From NCBI GenBank assembly GCA_001917435.1, contig MNEA01000159.1, forward strand, positions 1-36,502: 36,502 nucleotides of DNA, given 5' to 3'. The position numbers and the translations under genes were made by a program. Shown in pieces: positions 32,280 through 36,502 of the stretch. The stretch's first letter is position 1, and every line of letters starts with the position of its first letter. This DNA comes from Acidobacteria bacterium 13_2_20CM_2_57_6 (GTDB lineage Bacteria; Acidobacteriota; Terriglobia; Acidiferrales; UBA7541). The notes under the pieces are model-generated. The model was not told where the DNA came from, made no database searches, and worked only from the letters and a program-made list of their open reading frames with translations.

Positions 32280-33524
32280 ATGGCGGCCACCGTCGCAGTT
32301 CCAAACCGGATCGATACAGCGGCGCATAAATTGGCGATCGCGTCCGGCGCCCGCGGTGCCTTAGTAATGGGCGCGGACTATCGAGCGCTCGGTGTGGTTC
32401 GAAGTCTGGGCCGACGGAGGATTCCGGTATGGCTTATCAATCAGGGCGGTCATCTTGTGGCCACGGCCTCGCGCTACGTTCGGCGAAGATTGCCGTGGCC
32501 TGCGTGCGACGATCATGGAAAAATCAACTTCCTGCTAAGACTCTGCGCCTCCCACAATCTCAATGGATGGGCGCTCATTCCGACGGACGATCATACTGTC
32601 GCATTGGTGTCTAACCATCACGAAGCGCTTTCAGCCAAATATCACGTAACCGTCCCGGCATGGGAAACGCTGCAGTGGGCGTGTGATAAACGGCTGCTGC
32701 ATCAGCTTGCGCAAAGGCTTCAGGTTCACCAACCGTGGACCTTTTGTCCTTCGACCCGGGAAGAGCTTGCCAAGATCGATTGTCCCTTTCCCGTCATTCT
32801 CAAGCCTGCTATACGTCTGCAACCAAGCAGCCTCGCCGTTCCTAAAGCGTGGGTTGCGGAGGATCGCGGGTCGCTCCTGAAACGTTACGACGAGGCCAGC
32901 GCATTACTCCCCTCTGAAACCCTGATCATCCAAGAGATGGTGCCGGGAGGAGGCGAAGCACAGTTCTCTTATGCCGCTCTTTGTAAAGACGGACGCTCCC
33001 TGGCCTCCGTCGTGGCACGGCGCACGCGTCAATTCCCCAGAGATTTTGGTCAGTTCAGCACTTATGTGGAGACGATAGACGCGCCGGAGATCGTTGAGCC
33101 GGCGGAGCGCTTGTTGGCGGCAGTCCATTTTACTGGCCTTGCGGAAGTAGAGTTCAAGAGAGATCCCCGGGATGGTCAATTCAACGTTCTCGATATCAAC
33201 CCGCGCGTTTGGGGCTGGCACACACTCTCCAGGCGTGCAGGTGTCGATTTCCCCTACCTTCTTTGGCTACTTACCAGAGGCGAGCCGGTTCCACGTTTGC
33301 GTGGGCGACCGGGGGAACGCTGGGTGCATCTGAGCGCGGATTTGGGGATGGCGATCGAAGAAATCTTAGGCGGTCGCCTTTCCTTGCTTGAGTACCTGCG
33401 ATCGATCCGCGGGCCGCTGGAATCTGCCATCTTTTCCTGGGACGATCCTCTGCCAGGACTCCTCGATCTGCCGTTATTTGCTTATGCCACCGGAAAACGG
33501 CTTCTCACTGCTAAAGGCTTATGA
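32280..33524 (+). CDS. ATP-grasp family carboxylate ligase
   Basis: A 414-residue protein of the predicted ATP-grasp group. The N-terminal part is a Rossmann-like preATP-grasp domain (GALVMGADYRALGVVRSLGRRRIPVWLIN). The ATP-grasp fold has FPVILKPA, IIQEMVPGGGEAQFSYAA and the metal-binding EVEFKRDPRDGQFNVLDINPR. Such enzymes join a carboxylate to an amine or similar nucleophile through an acyl phosphate. The pair with the preceding flavoprotein suggests joint chemistry, perhaps on a cell-envelope component. The C-terminal ~90 residues are specific and unassigned. Confidence 0.85.
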   Translation: MAATVAVPNRIDTAAHKLAIASGARGALVMGADYRALGVVRSLGRRRIPVWLINQGGHLVATASRYVRRRLPWPACDDHGKINFLLRLCASHNLNGWALIPTDDHTVALVSNHHEALSAKYHVTVPAWETLQWACDKRLLHQLAQRLQVHQPWTFCPSTREELAKIDCPFPVILKPAIRLQPSSLAVPKAWVAEDRGSLLKRYDEASALLPSETLIIQEMVPGGGEAQFSYAALCKDGRSLASVVARRTRQFPRDFGQFSTYVETIDAPEIVEPAERLLAAVHFTGLAEVEFKRDPRDGQFNVLDINPRVWGWHTLSRRAGVDFPYLLWLLTRGEPVPRLRGRPGERWVHLSADLGMAIEEILGGRLSLLEYLRSIRGPLESAIFSWDDPLPGLLDLPLFAYATGKRLLTAKGL

Positions 33525-33772
33525 CTCCAGTCATGCAGCAACTTTGTCCGCCACGCGTGACTAGCGTCCCAGGCTGAAGGCGTCGCGACACAACAGATTT
33601 TCTCAAGCATCCACCGGCACCTGATTTGGGGTTTCGACCCTATTGTTGCGCGGAACCAGTTTGCTTAGAGTTCCACATGTGCGGTTGTTAAAGGGGCGCA
33701 TAACGCATAAGACTGAGGGCTTCGGTCCCACATCAGCCTGGGAATCTGGCGAAGAGGATTGGGAGGTCTGCA

Positions 33773-35191
33773 TTGCGAATTTCGGTAATTGGTTGCGGAT
33801 ATGTGGGGTTGGTGACGGGGACTGGACTCGCCGAGGTGGGCCATCAGGTCATATGCACAGACAACGATCCGGAACGCATCGCGGCGCTGAAGGCCGGCGT
33901 CGTGCCCATCTATGAGCCCTATCTCGATGCCATGCTTGCTGCTAATCACCGCGCTCAGAGACTCTCCTTCACCAGCGACGCCACTCAGGCCGTGCGCGAG
34001 GCCGAAGCCATATTCATTTGCGTTGGCACACCTCCGCTAGAGAACGGTGAAGCCGACCTTTCGGCCATCGATAATGTGGCCCGTCTAATCGCCGCGGAAG
34101 CATGCGATTCGAAATTGATTGTGGAAAAAAGCACCGTACCCGCGCAAACGGGGCAACAGCTAAAGCGCGTCTTGGAAGTGTATCGCCGGAATGTCGGTGT
34201 GGAATTCCGTGTGGCCTCCAACCCGGAATTTCTGCGTGAAGGCACGGCGGTGGAGGATTTTCTTCACCCCGACCGCATTGTCATTGGAGTGGAAGACGAA
34301 GCCTCCGAAAAGCAACTACGGGAGATTTACCGTCCGATCTTGGAACGGCGTTTCCAGTGCCCGGTGCACTTGAGCGGGTGCCCGGCGATGCGACCGCCAA
34401 CGCTAGTGGTCACCACGATCAACAGCGCCGAGCTCATTAAGCATGCGTCCAACTCATTTCTGGCCATGAAGATTTCGTACGCCAACATTATTGCGGACGT
34501 TTGTGAAAAAGTTGGCGCCGACATCAAGGAAGTTACCTACGCAATGGGCTTGGATCCTCGCATCGGACCGCGATTCCTAGAGGCAGGACTGGGATTCGGC
34601 GGCTTTTGTTTGCCCAAAGATGTTCAAGCATTCATCCGCTTGGCGGATCGCTCCGGAGTGGATTTCGGCATGTTGAAAGAGGCCGAACACGTGAATAAAC
34701 GCCGCATCGAGCTGTTCTTTGAGAAGATTCGGCAAGCGCTTTGGGTCGTAAAGGACAAGCAAGTGGGAGTGCTTGGCCTGGCATTCAAGGCCAACACCGA
34801 TGACATCCGCTTTGCACCGTCGCTTGAAATCATTCGGCGATTGCTAGCCGAGGGAGCCCATGTACGCGCCTATGATCAGGAGGCGATGGACAAGACTTCC
34901 GAAATATTGCCGCAGGTCCGCTATTCTCGAGAGCCTTACGAGGTCGCTCAAGATGCGGACGCCCTGCTGATCCTTACTGAATGGCCGGAGTTCCGTCAGC
35001 TCGATTGGGCACGCATCTACAGCATGATGGGTCGGCCGCTAGTGCTTGATGGTCGAAACCTGCTCAATCCTGCAGCGATGATGGACTTGGGCTTTGAGTA
35101 TTATAGTTTCGGCCGTCCGACAGAAGCTTTGACCCCGAACCTTGTCCCCTCGGGCGTTTCCAGTGCCTCGACGGCGAGTGCAAGCGCCTAA
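33773..35191 (+). CDS. ugd: UDP-glucose 6-dehydrogenase family protein
   Basis: A 472-residue nucleotide-sugar dehydrogenase. It has the N-terminal NAD site VIGCGYVGLVTG, GTPP, EKSTVPAQTG, NPEFLREGTA, the central helix block SAELIKHASNSFLAMKISY, and the catalytic Cys in GFGGFCLPKD (family consensus GFGGSCFPKD). The C-terminal half contains LGLAFKANTDDIRFAPS. It oxidises UDP-glucose to UDP-glucuronate for polysaccharide synthesis. A short insert (HLSGCPAMRPPTL) precedes the central helix. The start is TTG 33773, with GGGAGG six bases upstream; no suitable ATG is present. The Ser/Ala-rich tail is probably disordered. Confidence 0.92.
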   Translation: MRISVIGCGYVGLVTGTGLAEVGHQVICTDNDPERIAALKAGVVPIYEPYLDAMLAANHRAQRLSFTSDATQAVREAEAIFICVGTPPLENGEADLSAIDNVARLIAAEACDSKLIVEKSTVPAQTGQQLKRVLEVYRRNVGVEFRVASNPEFLREGTAVEDFLHPDRIVIGVEDEASEKQLREIYRPILERRFQCPVHLSGCPAMRPPTLVVTTINSAELIKHASNSFLAMKISYANIIADVCEKVGADIKEVTYAMGLDPRIGPRFLEAGLGFGGFCLPKDVQAFIRLADRSGVDFGMLKEAEHVNKRRIELFFEKIRQALWVVKDKQVGVLGLAFKANTDDIRFAPSLEIIRRLLAEGAHVRAYDQEAMDKTSEILPQVRYSREPYEVAQDADALLILTEWPEFRQLDWARIYSMMGRPLVLDGRNLLNPAAMMDLGFEYYSFGRPTEALTPNLVPSGVSSASTASASA

Positions 35192-35622
35192 GTCGCTTTT
35201 TACGCGCCCGTGGCTGGTTACGTCTGATCCCCCAGTTCGTACTGCCTCAGGGAGTGTTCCTCGGGCCATCCGGCGACAAGCCGACGGAAGTGTATCAAGT
35301 CGATAGTTGCCATTAGTTCTTTTTCTTCACCAGCCCGTCCCCGCCAGTCCGTCGTTCTCTTACCCAATTACCCAATTCTAATCTCCTTCCAACAGCTTGA
35401 CTCTGTAAGACTTACGCTGACAACCCTACATGGACAAAAGCTCACGGCCCATTTACTGGCCTTGCGAGCAGTTGTCCGCCTAAGGTCTTCCCCTTATCGT
35501 TTTATTCGCCACCCGGCCAGTGTCCCGACCTGGGTTGGCTGGCTGGAGAGTCTGCCCTCCCCATCCGTTTCTGTTTGCCAACAAAGGCGTGCCGGGGAAC
35601 TTACTTTGAGAGAGATGCTTGC
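35192..35622. other. Intergenic region, no gene seen
   Basis: 431 bp between ugd and the Ig-repeat lipoprotein. It is pyrimidine-rich in the middle and contains a short direct repeat ACCCAATTACCCAATT near 35364. I found no terminator with a T-run, no riboswitch consensus and no convincing ORF. It probably holds the lipoprotein promoter. Confidence 0.45.
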
Positions 35623-36502
35623 ATGAATCGGTCAGTTCTAGCAGTAATACTACTTGCAGTCCTTTGTGCGGGATGTTCGGGACTCGCGTCTCAAACCACT
35701 CAGACCGCCGGGCCAGTCGCCACAGCTCCTTCGATTACGACCCAGCCTGGCAGCCAATCGGTGACTGCCGGGCAGACGGCTACCTTCTCGGTGGCAGCCA
35801 CGGGCACTGCTCCTCTGAGTTATCAATGGAAGAAAAATGGGCTCGCCGTCAGTGGTGCGAGTTCCTCCGCTTACACAACACTGCCCACGAGTAGCTCGGA
35901 CACGGGTGCGCAATTTACTGTGGTTGTCAGCAACTCATCCGGAAGCGTGACCAGTAGTGCTGCTGTTTTGACAGTGAGTACCTCTATTCCACCTCTAGAA
36001 CTCACGACCTCGCAATTGCCCGGCGGAACGGTGGGTAGCTCTTACAGCACTACGCTCAGTGCCTCAGGCGGAACCCCACCTTATTCATGGTCGGTTTCGA
36101 GCGGTACACTTCCTACTGGCCTGAGCCTGTCTTCGTCTGGCACTCTTTCTGGTACTCCAACAGTCGCCGGGGCATTTCCCTTTACTGTGGCGGTCAAGGA
36201 TACTGCCAGTGCTTCGGCCTCCGCCAGTCTCAGCATTAACGTCGCGAGCGTTTCGCCTTTGCAAATCACGAGTTCGCAGTTGCCCGGCGGGACGGTTAGT
36301 AGTGCTTACAGCGCAACACTCAGCGCCTCAGGTGGAACGTCGCCTTATTCATGGTCGGTTTCGAGCGGCACGCTTCCTACTGGCCTGAGCCTGTCTTCGT
36401 CTGGCGCTCTTTCTGGAACTCCGACAGTCGCGGGGTCTTTTCCCTTTACCGTGGCGGTCAAGGATGCTGCCAGTGCCTCCGCTTCAGCCAGTCTCAGTAT
36501 TA
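35623..36502 (+). CDS. Lipoprotein with Ig-like domain and tandem putative-Ig repeats (truncated by window edge)
   Basis: The frame starts at ATG 35623 and stays open to the window end (293 codons visible). The signal peptide MNRSVLAVILLAVLCAGC has a lipobox ending at Cys18. Residues about 35-120 form an Ig-like domain (PSITTQPGSQSVTAGQTATF, LSYQWKKNGLAVSG, FTVVVSNSSGSVTSS). From about residue 125, 88-residue repeats of the bacterial putative-Ig type begin (LPGGTVGSSYSTTLSASGG, YSWSVSSGTLPTGLSLS, GTLSGTPTVAG). Such proteins are surface or secreted adhesion or scaffold proteins. The first repeat is complete and the second nearly so; the C-terminus is outside the window. Confidence 0.85.
   Translation, partial: MNRSVLAVILLAVLCAGCSGLASQTTQTAGPVATAPSITTQPGSQSVTAGQTATFSVAATGTAPLSYQWKKNGLAVSGASSSAYTTLPTSSSDTGAQFTVVVSNSSGSVTSSAAVLTVSTSIPPLELTTSQLPGGTVGSSYSTTLSASGGTPPYSWSVSSGTLPTGLSLSSSGTLSGTPTVAGAFPFTVAVKDTASASASASLSINVASVSPLQITSSQLPGGTVSSAYSATLSASGGTSPYSWSVSSGTLPTGLSLSSSGALSGTPTVAGSFPFTVAVKDAASASASASLSI
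36001..36502 (+). repeat. Tandem 264-bp coding repeat
   Basis: The unit starting at 36001 recurs at 36265 with high nucleotide identity, including stretches such as TATTCATGGTCGGTTTCGAG. It encodes 88-residue putative-Ig repeats. The near-identity at DNA level, including silent positions, indicates recent duplication or gene conversion. The second copy runs to the window end. Confidence 0.85.

Noticed and set aside
35192..35622. c-di-GMP riboswitch in the leader of the Ig-repeat lipoprotein
   Set aside because: A GEMM-type aptamer would suit the nearby c-di-GMP genes, but its conserved core sequences are not present on either strand.

Overview
The window reads as a chromosomal segment of an Acidobacteriota bacterium, probably Terriglobia-like. 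This is inferred from gene content, not from a marker gene: a DUF4382-type lipoprotein, a stand-alone OmpR-type winged-helix protein, a YVTN beta-propeller, a CysN with a degenerate APS-kinase tail, and Ig-type repeat lipoproteins. I saw no rRNA, tRNA, CRISPR array or insertion sequence.

Layout. (1) 1-4.6 kb, + strand: a hydrolase/membrane fusion, a geranylgeranyl-reductase-like flavoprotein whose 3' end looks disrupted, and an ABC exporter. (2) 4.6-8.9 kb, - strand: an assimilatory sulfate operon in the order leader peptide, cysD, cysN, cysH, TauE/SafE permease. The leader encodes a 30-residue peptide with three consecutive Cys codons, followed by mutually exclusive hairpins and an intrinsic terminator. 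This is the architecture of a cysteine-sensing transcription attenuator. cysH carries an out-of-frame internal deletion. (3) 9.0-15.5 kb: an XRE regulator, a glycine-zipper secreted protein, a winged-helix protein, a GH2 exo-beta-glucosaminidase-like enzyme with a palindromic operator candidate in its promoter region, and a DUF4382 lipoprotein. (4) 16.0-20.6 kb: a 1530-residue SF1 helicase fused to a C-terminal PD-(D/E)XK nuclease, standing alone and possibly a defence or repair protein. (5) 20.7-22.7 kb, - strand: a YVTN propeller, a doubtful small ORF and an ECF sigma factor.

(6) 23.0-27 kb: a complete stressosome operon, rsbR-rsbS-rsbT-rsbX. Its output genes are a histidine kinase carrying an RsbU-type RsbT-binding domain and a NarL response regulator, instead of a PP2C phosphatase and sigma-B. 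(7) 27-31 kb: signalling genes including a PilZ/Sel1 membrane protein, a close paralogue of the response regulator, a diguanylate cyclase translationally coupled to a 37-codon ORF, and a PilZ protein. A shared 17-19 nt motif recurs in three intergenic regions of parts 6-7 and may be the target of the two near-identical regulators. (8) 31-35.2 kb: a flavoprotein, an ATP-grasp ligase and UDP-glucose dehydrogenase, suggesting surface polysaccharide or cell-envelope chemistry. (9) 35.6 kb to the edge: a truncated lipoprotein with Ig-like and 88-residue tandem repeats.

The most notable points are the polycysteine attenuator, the rewired stressosome, the helicase-nuclease, and two apparent out-of-frame internal deletions (cysH and the flavoprotein) that may be real decay or assembly errors.
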